Part shown: positions 17,821 to 26,663 of the stretch, piece by piece
How the letters are laid out: every line of letters begins with the position of its first letter
Numbering within the stretch: position 1 is the first letter of the stretch
DNA from: Pedobacter ginsengisoli
Lineage (GTDB): Bacteria; Bacteroidota; Bacteroidia; Sphingobacteriales; Sphingobacteriaceae
DNA: 64,000 nt
Reading direction: 5' to 3'
Assembly (NCBI RefSeq): GCF_002736205.1
Contig: NZ_CP024091.1
Coordinates: forward strand, 3,531,555-3,595,554
The notes under the pieces: generated by a model
The model's input: only the letters and a program-made list of their open reading frames with translations
What the model was told of the DNA's origin: nothing
Databases searched by the model: none
Translations under genes and position numbers: made by a program

Positions 17821-19575
17821 TTAAAAAGTATCGAACTTTGTAATGCGCTCCTGAACAATCTGTAATTTCCCTCTTAATTCATCTGGTTGAAAGGGCTTAC
17901 TCAGATAATCGTCCATTTTACACTCCTCTATTTTTTCCCTTACCTCATCAGATGCCGAAGCCGTAAGCGCGATAATATGAACATTTGACTTGTTTGGATC
18001 GGCAATTTTTCTGATCATCTTAGTTGCAGCATATCCATCCATTACTGGCATGTTCAAATCCATTAATATTACATTAAAATCATTTTCAGTAGCCAATCTT
18101 ACAGCCTCTTCTCCATTTTCGGCAATTTCAACCTGGGTATTCCAGGTCGATAAGAGTTTTTTCATGAACAATATATTCATTGCATTGTCTTCGGCCAGAA
18201 GGATTTTTAGCTGATCAATATCCACTTCTTTCTCCTCTGTTGTATCTGCTAAATGAACCTCAAGTTCAGCGGTTGCATATTTAATATCAAAATAAAATCT
18301 TGTTCCCTTACCTACCTCACTATCTATAACTATTTTACTTCCCATCTGCTCTAACAAGTGTTTTACAATGGAAAGGCCTAATCCTGTACCACCAAAATTC
18401 CTCGTAATACTTTTTGAAGCCTGCAAAAAAGGTTCAAATATAATTTTTTGCTTTTCCGGACTGATACCTATTCCTGTATCTTTAACTGAAAACCTTATTA
18501 CAATACCATCCTGGTTTTTTCTCCTGATAATTGCGCGCACTTCCACCATTCCTTTTTGGGTAAATTTAATGGCATTGCTAACCAGGTTAAAAATAATCTG
18601 GACAAGTCGTGTTGGGTCGCCAATTACTTGCTGTTTTCCAATCTGCTTATCTATTTGAACATGATAATTTAGCCTCTTTTCTCCCGCCTTGGCACCAAAG
18701 CCTGCACAAGCATTTTTTATCAAAGTAGAGATATCAAAAGGAATAGACTCCAGTTCTATTTTTCCTGAATCTATTTTATTGAAATCTAAAATATTATTTA
18801 TCAACGACAGCAAACTCTCGGCTGAGAATTTAAGCACATCAAGATTTTCCTTTTGCTCTTTATTGGGATTATCGCTTAATAAAACATTTGACATTCCTAT
18901 CACCGAATTCAAGGGAGTCCTTAATTCGTGAGACATTGTAGAGAGAAAATCTGTTTTAGATTTAACAGTAAGCTGAAGTTCCTCATTAAGTACCCTTTTC
19001 TCATTAAGAGTTCCATACAAAACACTATAAAAATAATAATGAGATGCTGCTATAGCAACAAAGTTGATCCCAATTACGAATATTGAAATTGTATGATTGT
19101 CATATTGGCTACTAAGAACCATAATATCATTTCCACGATGAGTAAGTGCAAAGCACATTCCTATTGTAAAAATTGAACAATAAGCAATACCCCATCGTCT
19201 GCCCAGCCCGTAGAAACTAAAGGTCATGGCCATAAAAATATCTTGCATGATGGGGATGCTTACAGTATGAAAAAGTAAGTCTCTTATAATAAAAATGGTG
19301 ATTGCTATTAAGGCAATATGTATTAATGCTTTTACAGTTTCTGGCCTGTAGAGCAACAGTTTAAGTACTAACAGTGTAATTAGGAGTGAAACTGAATCGT
19401 CGATAAGCTTATTATAGCTATGGCTGATTAAATGATCGGTAACTGACAGTCCAATTTTTGGAAAATTTAACAGGAAAACGATGAAAAACACAGTTACCTT
19501 GGCTCTTTCAATAGGATCAGAGACGTTAGCTAGGGTTCGTTTGAGAGACCAATTAAATGCAGATAAATCGTTCAC
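17821..19575 (-). CDS. Hybrid sensor histidine kinase / response regulator
   Basis: The 584-residue protein has about six membrane helices in residues 25-187 and a short coiled coil (188-207). A HisKA domain has phosphoacceptor His216 in MSHELRTPLNSVIGM, and the HATPase domain shows N box FNLVSNAIKF, DTGIGI and GGTGLGLSIV. A receiver domain has Asp506 in VILMDLNMPVMDG and Lys560 in YLSKPF. There is no output domain, so the signal must pass to another protein by phosphorelay. The membrane part has no recognised sensor domain. It converges with the serine hydrolase gene and diverges from the ROK gene. Confidence 0.92.
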   Translation of the reverse strand: MNDLSAFNWSLKRTLANVSDPIERAKVTVFFIVFLLNFPKIGLSVTDHLISHSYNKLIDDSVSLLITLLVLKLLLYRPETVKALIHIALIAITIFIIRDLLFHTVSIPIMQDIFMAMTFSFYGLGRRWGIAYCSIFTIGMCFALTHRGNDIMVLSSQYDNHTISIFVIGINFVAIAASHYYFYSVLYGTLNEKRVLNEELQLTVKSKTDFLSTMSHELRTPLNSVIGMSNVLLSDNPNKEQKENLDVLKFSAESLLSLINNILDFNKIDSGKIELESIPFDISTLIKNACAGFGAKAGEKRLNYHVQIDKQIGKQQVIGDPTRLVQIIFNLVSNAIKFTQKGMVEVRAIIRRKNQDGIVIRFSVKDTGIGISPEKQKIIFEPFLQASKSITRNFGGTGLGLSIVKHLLEQMGSKIVIDSEVGKGTRFYFDIKYATAELEVHLADTTEEKEVDIDQLKILLAEDNAMNILFMKKLLSTWNTQVEIAENGEEAVRLATENDFNVILMDLNMPVMDGYAATKMIRKIADPNKSNVHIIALTASASDEVREKIEECKMDDYLSKPFQPDELRGKLQIVQERITKFDTF

Positions 19576-19889
19576 TATTAGGCGCTAATAAGACTCCAAA
19601 GATACCAGTTTTAATGATATACAAAAAATTTGTCTTGCAAAGGGGATTTGTATAATAAATTGACCCTGTTAATGTGCAAATTTAAAGAGGTGGGTAAATA
19701 TAATAATTTTCATTATTTTAGACAACGCAAAGTGCCGGAACGATTGAGCTGTTCAAAATTGCACAATGCTTGTTCACTTGTGAACAATAATAACCCAATA
19801 GTAAATTAAACGGCTATCCTTAGTCTTATGCACATTAATATTTTAACTGGCATATTCTTGGCTATACCAGCCTATGGAAAACATACATC
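19576..19889. other. Divergent promoter region between histidine kinase and ROK gene
   Basis: This 314-bp A+T-rich gap must carry promoters in both directions. Its main feature is a palindrome at 19770-19787, about 100 bp before the ROK start. I see no open frame worth reporting. Confidence 0.5.
19770..19787. promoter_or_regulatory. Operator-like palindrome upstream of the ROK gene
   Basis: TTGTTCAC (19770-19777) and GTGAACAA (19780-19787) are exact reverse complements around TT. The half-site TTGTTCA/TGAACAA also occurs at 9189-9211, with a different spacing. A dimeric repressor site is likely; which protein binds it is unknown, and autoregulation by the ROK protein is one option. Confidence 0.4.
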
Positions 19890-21080
19890 ATGACCGCAAC
19901 AATTAGAAAGTACCACATCTTAAGAAAAGAAGTGATCAAACAGCTCTACTATGGCAAAATGCTCACTTTAACTGAATTGAGTTCTCTAAGTAATAAAAGC
20001 TTACCATTAATTACCAATGCTGTTAATGATTTGGTAAAAGATGGTTATGTTCTTGAACACGGCCTTGCCCCTTCAAGTGGCGGCCGAAGACCCCTCACTT
20101 TTTCATTGAACCCCCAAAAACAAATGTATATCATTGCTGTGGCTATGGATCAGTTAGTAACCCGAATGGTTATTTATGATTTGTTAAACAGACCTCAAAA
20201 TATAACTTATACCCTCTCCCTTAGTTTAGCGGAGGATGCTGATGCTTTGACCAAATTAATTCAATTCATCAGATCCAATATAAAACTTTCAGGAATTTCA
20301 TCTGATCAGTTCCTGGGTATTGGTATAGGGATGCCGGGTTTTGTGAATGCAGAACAAGGGGTTAATTATACCTTTCTTAAATCTCCGGAAGAAAAAGGCT
20401 TAAGAGACTATTTAAAGAAATCTATTGGTTTACCTGTATTTATTGAAAATGACTCCAGCTTAATTGCTTTCGCAGAACTGAAATTTGGGATTGGAAGAGG
20501 TTTTAATGATATTATGGTTATAAATATTGGCTGGGGAATTGGCCTTGGAATGATCATTAACGGCAGCTTATTTAAAGGGCATAATGGGTATGCTGGTGAA
20601 TTTAGTCATATCCCTTTAGCTCAAAGTAACAAATTATGCTCATGCGGTAAAAGAGGATGTTTGGAAGTAGATACCTCATTATTAGTTCTGGTTGAAAGGG
20701 CCAAATCTGAAATGGCAGAAGGGGTAAGCTCAAGCATGGAGAATTTATTTAAAGATGAATCGAGATTACACGGAGATCATTTTCTGGACGCGGCAAGGGC
20801 TGGAGATCCTTTAGCCATCTCAATCTTGTCTGATGCCGCATTTTTAATAGGAAAAGGAATTGCCACATTAATACATATTATGAATCCGGAGCTTATAGTT
20901 TTAGGCGGAAGAGGAGCTGCAGCAGGTAAATTTTTAATGGCACCAATACAACAGGCAATCAACGAATTTTGTATCCCCAGATTGGCGGAACATACAGAAA
21001 TTAAAGTCTCGGGCCTTGCCTCTGAATCAGAACTTTTAGGTGCGGCAACATTGGTTGTTGAAAATTGCGATTTTGCTTAA
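19890..21080 (+). CDS. ROK-family transcriptional regulator of the mannan locus
   Basis: The 396-residue protein is a close paralogue of the one at 3967-5154. It has an N-terminal winged helix (about 1-75: LTELSSLSNKSLPLITNAVN), GIGIGMPGF, ENDSSLIAFAEL, NIGWGIGLGM, GYAGEFSHIPL and the zinc motif CSCGKRGCLE. The C-terminal half has IGKGIATLIHIMNPELIVLG. It probably represses or activates the adjacent glycan genes in response to a sugar, perhaps mannose or an oligomannoside; the ligand is inferred only from the neighbours. A strong bidirectional terminator separates it from the convergent GH125 gene. Confidence 0.88.
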   Translation: MTATIRKYHILRKEVIKQLYYGKMLTLTELSSLSNKSLPLITNAVNDLVKDGYVLEHGLAPSSGGRRPLTFSLNPQKQMYIIAVAMDQLVTRMVIYDLLNRPQNITYTLSLSLAEDADALTKLIQFIRSNIKLSGISSDQFLGIGIGMPGFVNAEQGVNYTFLKSPEEKGLRDYLKKSIGLPVFIENDSSLIAFAELKFGIGRGFNDIMVINIGWGIGLGMIINGSLFKGHNGYAGEFSHIPLAQSNKLCSCGKRGCLEVDTSLLVLVERAKSEMAEGVSSSMENLFKDESRLHGDHFLDAARAGDPLAISILSDAAFLIGKGIATLIHIMNPELIVLGGRGAAAGKFLMAPIQQAINEFCIPRLAEHTEIKVSGLASESELLGAATLVVENCDFA

Positions 21081-21100
21081 TCTGAATATTGCATTGCTTT

Positions 21101-21147
21101 AAATATAAAAGGCACCCTATTAAATCAATAGGGTGCCTTTTATATTT
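21101..21147. terminator. Bidirectional terminator between ROK and GH125 genes
   Basis: Two perfect 20-bp arms (21101-21120 and 21128-21147) enclose a seven-base loop. The G+C core is GGCACCCTAT/ATAGGGTGCC, with A tracts on one side and T tracts on the other, so it works for both convergent genes. Confidence 0.9.
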
Positions 21148-21161
21148 AACTATTTTAGTTC

Positions 21162-22577
21162 CTATACCAAAAGGTGTGGTTTTTCTTTGTAAATTTTCCA
21201 AAGTAATTCCCCAAAAATTGTGTTTGACCACGCAAACCAGGATCTGGTAAAGTCCTTAGCATCATTTTTATTAAAGGATTCGTGCATAAATCCTGTACCC
21301 CCATGACAATTTTGTAATGTTTGCAAACATTGTTTAATCTCTGCATCATTATTACTTGTTAATCCTCGCATTACCACACTAATTGGCCAGATCTTATCTA
21401 ATCCTGTATGTGGACTGCCAATCCCTTTTCCGGCCTTGCCTTCAAAATAGAAAGGATTTTCCAATGATAGAATTAGTTTACGTGTATTAATATATACCGG
21501 ATCATTATGCTTTACTGCCCCTAAATAAGGAAGGGCCAGTAAACTTGGTACGTTAGCATCGTCCATAATATTAAAACTGCCGTAGCCGTTTACCTCAAAT
21601 GCATAGACTTTACCAAACTGAGGATGTGTTACAACAGCATATTTCTGTAAGGCATTTTCAACTTCGGTTGCCAAAGCCAAGCATTCATTTGCCAGAGCAG
21701 TATCCTTGTTTACAGCCTTTAAAATTTGCGCCGCTTGTTTTAAACTGATCACCGCAAAGAAGTTTGATGGTATCAGAAAATTATAAATCGTTGCATCGTC
21801 ACTTGGGCGGAAAGAAGAACAGATTAACCCAACCGGTTTTACAGGGTATCCGTATCCACTTAGCGGCACACCATCAGTAGCCCATGATGTTTTACGCTGA
21901 AAATGATATGGTCCCTGACCATTCTTTCTTTGCTGCTCCTTAAAAGTTTTAACAATTAAGGCAATTGCATCTCTCCAGGTAGTATCAAATGGAGCAGTAT
22001 CTTTTGTTAAGGTCCAATACTGATAACTTAACCGGATTGGATAACATAAGGAATCGATTTCCCACTTACGCTCATGAATACCAGGCTTCATGTCTGTAAT
22101 ATCGGTTTTCCACTCTCCCTCTTTAGTTTCATCACCATAAAATGCGTTGGCATACGGATCCTTATGGATACACTTTATCTGATGATTAATTACACCTGCA
22201 ATCATGTCGTGCAGTTTTCTATCATCCTTTACAAGAGATAAATATGGTGTTACCTGTGCAGTACTGTCTCGCAGCCACATCGCATCAATATCACCTGTGA
22301 TCACATAAGTATCTGGCTTGCCATTTTGTTCTGTATAAGTTACAGTAGTATCTAGGGTATTAGGGAAACAGTTTTCAAACAGCCATCCTAATTCCTTGTT
22401 TTTAACATTCTTTTTGAATTCGGCTATTGCACTTTCTACAGCTTTACTTTGAAAGTGTCTTTTTGATTCAGGTACTCTGACAACAGGAAAATCAGGTGCC
22501 GCAGCAAATGATACTTTGTCTACCATAAGGCCGGCTGCCAGTAGCCCTGTGTTTTGTAAAAAGATTCTTCGTTTCAT
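21162..22577 (-). CDS. GH125 exo-alpha-1,6-mannosidase
   Basis: I start at ATG 22577, four bases before the GH92 stop. The 471-residue protein begins MKRRIFLQNTGLLAAGLM, a twin-arginine-like signal. Family marks are TGDIDAMWLRDSTAQV, KWEIDSLCYPIRL, SSFRPSDDATIYNFLIPSN and the C-terminal GTGFMHESFNKNDAKDFTRS, WFAWSNTIFGELL. These hold the acidic residues expected of the inverting GH125 mechanism (Asp in RPSDDA, Glu in HESF). It should remove non-reducing alpha-1,6-linked mannose in the periplasm. It follows GH92 in one operon, and the two enzymes act in turn on branched alpha-mannan. Confidence 0.92.
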   Translation of the reverse strand: MKRRIFLQNTGLLAAGLMVDKVSFAAAPDFPVVRVPESKRHFQSKAVESAIAEFKKNVKNKELGWLFENCFPNTLDTTVTYTEQNGKPDTYVITGDIDAMWLRDSTAQVTPYLSLVKDDRKLHDMIAGVINHQIKCIHKDPYANAFYGDETKEGEWKTDITDMKPGIHERKWEIDSLCYPIRLSYQYWTLTKDTAPFDTTWRDAIALIVKTFKEQQRKNGQGPYHFQRKTSWATDGVPLSGYGYPVKPVGLICSSFRPSDDATIYNFLIPSNFFAVISLKQAAQILKAVNKDTALANECLALATEVENALQKYAVVTHPQFGKVYAFEVNGYGSFNIMDDANVPSLLALPYLGAVKHNDPVYINTRKLILSLENPFYFEGKAGKGIGSPHTGLDKIWPISVVMRGLTSNNDAEIKQCLQTLQNCHGGTGFMHESFNKNDAKDFTRSWFAWSNTIFGELLWKIYKEKPHLLV

Positions 22578-22581
22578 TGTT

Positions 22582-24843
22582 TTATTTTGATAAAGAAAAA
22601 GGCTTATCATCAGCAGAAAGGCCTCTTTGCAAATTAGGTTTATTAGTCATTTCAAATTTCAATACACCTCCATTGGTAATGTCACTATGTGTGATATAGT
22701 TTTTGGTGTACGCTTTCCCATTCAGTGTTGCTACACTAATGTAAAAGTTTTCTTTGTTATTGTTGTTTCCTTCTATTATAAATTTCTTACCATTTTCAAG
22801 AGTGATCGTAATCTTTTTAAACATAGGACTGCCAATAACATATTGATCTGTACCCGGACAAACGCTATAAAAACCCATAGCACTTAGTACATACCAGGAA
22901 GAGGTTTGCCCCTGATCTTCATCACCAGGATATCCGTCTTCGGTAGCGTTATAAAGTTTATACATTACATCACGTGCATGGAATTGAGCTTTCCATGGTT
23001 CTCCAGCATAATTGTATAGATAAATCATATGCTGTATTGGCTGATTGCCATGTGCATACTGACCAAGGTTGGCCATCACCATCTCAGTCATTTCGTGAAT
23101 CAAGCCACCATAAGTTCCCACCTTAACTTTGTTTGGTTCGGTAAATACCGAATCCAATTTGGCAGTAAAGTTCTTCTCCCCTTTCATAAGGTTAATTAAC
23201 CCTTGAACGTCTTGAAATACCGACCACTGATAATGCCATGCATTACCTTCTGTAAAAGGCCCTCCCCATTCAATAGGGTCAAAATCAGGGACCCATTTAC
23301 CATCCTTTTGTTTACCGCGCATAAAACGGGTTGCCGGATCATAAACATTTTTATAATTATACATTTGCCTGCTAAATACATCAGCATAGAAATCGTTACT
23401 GGTCATTTTTGCCAGGTTATATCCACAAAAATCATCATACGCATATTCTAATGTTTTTGCAGTTGCCTCTCTATATTCCGGATAAGGAACATAACCTAGC
23501 TCATAGTATTCTTTCCAACCATGACGGCCATTAGCTGGCCCCCACGGGCCTTTATTTGTTGCCTCATGAAGATATGCTTTTAATGCCTGCTCCGGATTAA
23601 ATGTTCTGATTCCTTTTGCCCAGGCATCGGCGAATAAAGAAATGGCATGATTACCAATCATACTTCCACCCTCTCCGGGGAATGACCAAGACGGAAGCCA
23701 CCCACATTGCTCCTGGGCATCCAGCATTGCCTGCATATAGCGGCCATGCATTGTGGGTTGCATAATGGTATTTAATGGAAACTGTGCACGGAAAGTATCC
23801 CAGAAACCTGTATCGGTAAACATGTATCCCTGGTGTATTTTACCATCATATGGACTAAAATAATACGGTTTACCATCTTTGTCATATTCAAAGAATTGTC
23901 TTGAGAACAAGCTTGCTCTGAAATAGCATGAATAGAATGTAGCTTTATCTTCTTCAGCCCCACCTTCTACCAGAATTTTACCAAGATGATCATTCCATAT
24001 TTTTGCAGCAGCTGCTTTTGTTTGATCAAGGGTTTTAAACTTACCCAATTCATTTTTTAAAGTTAGGCTTGCCTGGTCTGCACTGATGTAGGATGATGCT
24101 GTTTTCGCCTGCACTATTTCACCTTGTTTAAACTCGATATAAGCACCTTTCCCCTTACCTTGAGCTGTTAAAGCACCCTCTGATATTGTGTTATTGGTAT
24201 TATCCCAGGTACCATAGTTTACAAATGGCTTATCAAAAATGATTTCGAAATAACTGTTAAGGTCCTCTCTTATCCGGCCGTTATGAACATACCCTGTGAT
24301 CTTCTTTTCTTTAGGATAGATCTTTACCTCACTTAAGCCTGTGTAGCCATCCAATACCAGATAGCTTTTACCATTTTTTGGAAAGGTAAAGCGCAGATGT
24401 GCCCCTCTTTCTGTAGGGGCTATTTCTGTTACAATGTTATTATCAAGTTTTACCTTGTAGTAATTAGGTTTTGCTATTTCATTCTTATGATCAAAAGCTG
24501 TTTGGCGATCATTTTCATTTACCGCTAGTTTACCTGTAACCGGCATTAAAGAAAACACACAATAGTCATTTGTCCATGAACTGCACTGATGAGCTTGCTG
24601 AAAACCACGGATGGTTTTCTTAAAATATTGGTATTTCCAGCCATCTCCATTGTTTCCTGTTTGTGGGGTCCATGTATGCATGCCAAAAGGTAATGCTGTT
24701 GTAGGATACGTGTTCCCTCTGGTAAGTTCATGCTTGGAATTGGTACCCTGTAGGGTATTTACATATTGCACCAGATCGGTTTGTTGCGCATAAGCAACAT
24801 TTAGGAGCAATACAAATGCGATTAAAATAGTTTTTAGTTTCAT
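22582..24843 (-). CDS. GH92 alpha-mannosidase
   Basis: The 753-residue protein has a signal peptide (about 1-19, ending NVAYA before QQ) and the two-domain GH92 layout. N-terminal marks are VNTLQGTNSKHELTRGNTYP and PFGMHTWTPQTG. The catalytic region shows FTEGNAWHYQWSVFQDV and GYPGDEDQGQTSSWYVLSAM, which hold the Glu and Asp residues used with calcium in this family. It should cleave terminal alpha-mannose (often alpha-1,2) from N-glycan or yeast-type mannan in the periplasm or at the surface. It is first in a two-gene unit with GH125. A shared regulatory element lies 51 bp upstream, and the preceding SusD gene ends with its own terminator. Confidence 0.93.
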   Translation of the reverse strand: MKLKTILIAFVLLLNVAYAQQTDLVQYVNTLQGTNSKHELTRGNTYPTTALPFGMHTWTPQTGNNGDGWKYQYFKKTIRGFQQAHQCSSWTNDYCVFSLMPVTGKLAVNENDRQTAFDHKNEIAKPNYYKVKLDNNIVTEIAPTERGAHLRFTFPKNGKSYLVLDGYTGLSEVKIYPKEKKITGYVHNGRIREDLNSYFEIIFDKPFVNYGTWDNTNNTISEGALTAQGKGKGAYIEFKQGEIVQAKTASSYISADQASLTLKNELGKFKTLDQTKAAAAKIWNDHLGKILVEGGAEEDKATFYSCYFRASLFSRQFFEYDKDGKPYYFSPYDGKIHQGYMFTDTGFWDTFRAQFPLNTIMQPTMHGRYMQAMLDAQEQCGWLPSWSFPGEGGSMIGNHAISLFADAWAKGIRTFNPEQALKAYLHEATNKGPWGPANGRHGWKEYYELGYVPYPEYREATAKTLEYAYDDFCGYNLAKMTSNDFYADVFSRQMYNYKNVYDPATRFMRGKQKDGKWVPDFDPIEWGGPFTEGNAWHYQWSVFQDVQGLINLMKGEKNFTAKLDSVFTEPNKVKVGTYGGLIHEMTEMVMANLGQYAHGNQPIQHMIYLYNYAGEPWKAQFHARDVMYKLYNATEDGYPGDEDQGQTSSWYVLSAMGFYSVCPGTDQYVIGSPMFKKITITLENGKKFIIEGNNNNKENFYISVATLNGKAYTKNYITHSDITNGGVLKFEMTNKPNLQRGLSADDKPFSLSK

Positions 24844-24893
24844 TTGTGTGTGGTTATCCCTTATTACCTATATAAGGGGTTTATATTTGGTTT

Positions 24894-24925
24894 AAAACGA
24901 TTTAGTATCCCAATAATAGGAAAAT
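24894..24925 (-). promoter_or_regulatory. Shared PUL element, copy C (before GH92)
   Basis: On the plus strand it reads AAAACGATTTAG, then CCCAATAATAGGAAAAT. It aligns, with short gaps, to copies at 30042-30075 and 35400-35433 that lie upstream of the two SusC genes. The gene it serves starts at 24843, so here the element is at promoter distance. Confidence 0.6.
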
Positions 24926-24942
24926 AAAATAACTTTTAAAAC

Positions 24943-24977
24943 AGAACGGGCAATTGTTTTTAACAATCGCCCGTTCT
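24943..24977 (-). terminator. Terminator after the first SusC/SusD pair
   Basis: Arms AGAACGGGCAATTGTT (24943-24958) and its complement (24962-24977) pair with one G-U on the minus-strand RNA, followed by a T-rich run. It separates the SusD gene from GH92-GH125. Confidence 0.8.
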
Positions 24978-25008
24978 TAATACTTAGGAAATCCTAAGGA
25001 ATTATTAT

Positions 25009-26652
25009 TTAATTATAACCTGGGTTCTGACTCAAATTTACGTTTAAATTACGTTGCTGTTGAGGAATTGGATATAATGCCTTGTTTGCATTGGTAGGTG
25101 TATGATCCCACCAAGAACCTGTAGCAAATTTACCAAAACGAATTAGGTCATCTCTTCTAAAACCTTCAAAGATAAACTCACGTCCGCGTTCAGCAAGTAA
25201 CTCATCCATTGTAAGTGTTGATGTAGTGTATGCGTTAGCAGCCCATTCTGCATCAGTAAATGCACGTTTTTTACTATCGTTAACTAACTGTACAGCTTCA
25301 GCATTTGCAACACCACCGTTTTTACGCATAATCGCTTCTGCTTTTGCAAAATAGATCCATGTTAAACGGTAAATATTCCAGTCGGTATTGTTGTAATTCA
25401 CATTAATAGCTGGCACGCCACCCGGGCCTGCCACCTGATTACCTAGTTTGTATTTGTTAAAACGAACACCACTATTTTCCTCGCCCTCACTCATAGTTGA
25501 AACAGTTGATCCTGATTTTGCTTTACGGATATAGTCAACAAATTCCAATTGCTCATCTTTATATTCTTCCGACGCCAAAACAGGTGTCTTTCCGTCTGAA
25601 AATTTCACCATTTTACCTTGAAGCAGCCATTCTTTTTTACGCAAATCTGCATCTTTAAATGTGGTATAAACTCCAGGAATAACAACAATACCATCATTAC
25701 CATTACGACCACCACCGTAAATTTCCTGCTGTTTGAAGTGATAAAATTCTGAAGGCCATGAAGGCTCAAAATTAGCTATAGTATAATTGTAAGCTACAGA
25801 GAAAATTACTTCTTTAGAAAGATCGTTGGTTGGCATAAACTGATCCGTAATATTAGGATCTAAAGCCATAGTTCCATTCTGACTTCCCGCCTCGCCACTA
25901 ATCAATTTATTAGCTGCTGCAATGCAATCATCCCAACGCGGAGTACCTGTCCACGCTTCAGCATTTAAGTAAAGCTCCGTTAACATTGCGTATCCACCAG
26001 CCTGCGACATTCTTCCCATCATTGCTCTGGATAGCTTAGGCGCTTTCTCAATATTTTCTTTTATCTCACGCTCGATAAATTCAAATACTTCTTTTCTAGA
26101 TAATGTTTCTGGTTTTGCAGGCTCACCAATTTTTGTAACTACAGGTATGTTACCAAACAGATCCATTAATTTCAAATAATGAAATGCCCTAAGCAATTTC
26201 AACTCAGCTATATAAGATTGTTTTTCTGTTTCAGTAATTCCCATTTTGGTAATACTTTGGCTTTCCAGATTTTCAATAGGGCTGTTGCATAATCCCATAC
26301 CCCAGTACATTAAAACCCAGGCTCTGTTGATTCCATCTTCATCTACTGTCCAGGTATGATAGTGTAACCTTTTCCATTTACCACCATCTTCACCATGACG
26401 ACCCTTGGTTGGCCATGCTAACTGATCTCCTGAAAGTTCAGCAAGTCGCCACCATCCATCTTGTCCTGAAGGACTAACCCATGCATTTGCATGTGTATAT
26501 GGCCTTAGTACGGCCGATAAAACTTCTGTTTTATTGTTATAGAAATCATCGGCTATGATGACATCATAAGCATTCTCATCAAGCTTTGTACATGCATTTG
26601 TTAAGCACAACACACCTGCTAATACAGTATATATAAGTGATTTACTTTTCAT
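25009..26652 (-). CDS. SusD/RagB-like glycan-binding lipoprotein
   Basis: The 547-residue protein has a short lipoprotein signal (MKSKSLIYTVLAGVLCLTNA then C), helical repeats (AELKLLRAFHYLKLMDLFGN, then IPVVTKIGEPAKPETLSRKE) and the RagB/SusD C-terminus with ELLAERGREFIFEGFRRDDL and LYPIPQQQRNLNVNLSQNPG. It should sit on the outer-membrane surface over the SusC barrel and bind an oligosaccharide, here probably a mannan-derived one judged from the nearby GH92 and GH125. It follows its SusC gene by 11 bp and ends at a terminator. Confidence 0.92.
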   Translation of the reverse strand: MKSKSLIYTVLAGVLCLTNACTKLDENAYDVIIADDFYNNKTEVLSAVLRPYTHANAWVSPSGQDGWWRLAELSGDQLAWPTKGRHGEDGGKWKRLHYHTWTVDEDGINRAWVLMYWGMGLCNSPIENLESQSITKMGITETEKQSYIAELKLLRAFHYLKLMDLFGNIPVVTKIGEPAKPETLSRKEVFEFIEREIKENIEKAPKLSRAMMGRMSQAGGYAMLTELYLNAEAWTGTPRWDDCIAAANKLISGEAGSQNGTMALDPNITDQFMPTNDLSKEVIFSVAYNYTIANFEPSWPSEFYHFKQQEIYGGGRNGNDGIVVIPGVYTTFKDADLRKKEWLLQGKMVKFSDGKTPVLASEEYKDEQLEFVDYIRKAKSGSTVSTMSEGEENSGVRFNKYKLGNQVAGPGGVPAINVNYNNTDWNIYRLTWIYFAKAEAIMRKNGGVANAEAVQLVNDSKKRAFTDAEWAANAYTTSTLTMDELLAERGREFIFEGFRRDDLIRFGKFATGSWWDHTPTNANKALYPIPQQQRNLNVNLSQNPGYN

Positions 26653-26663
26653 TTTTTGATATA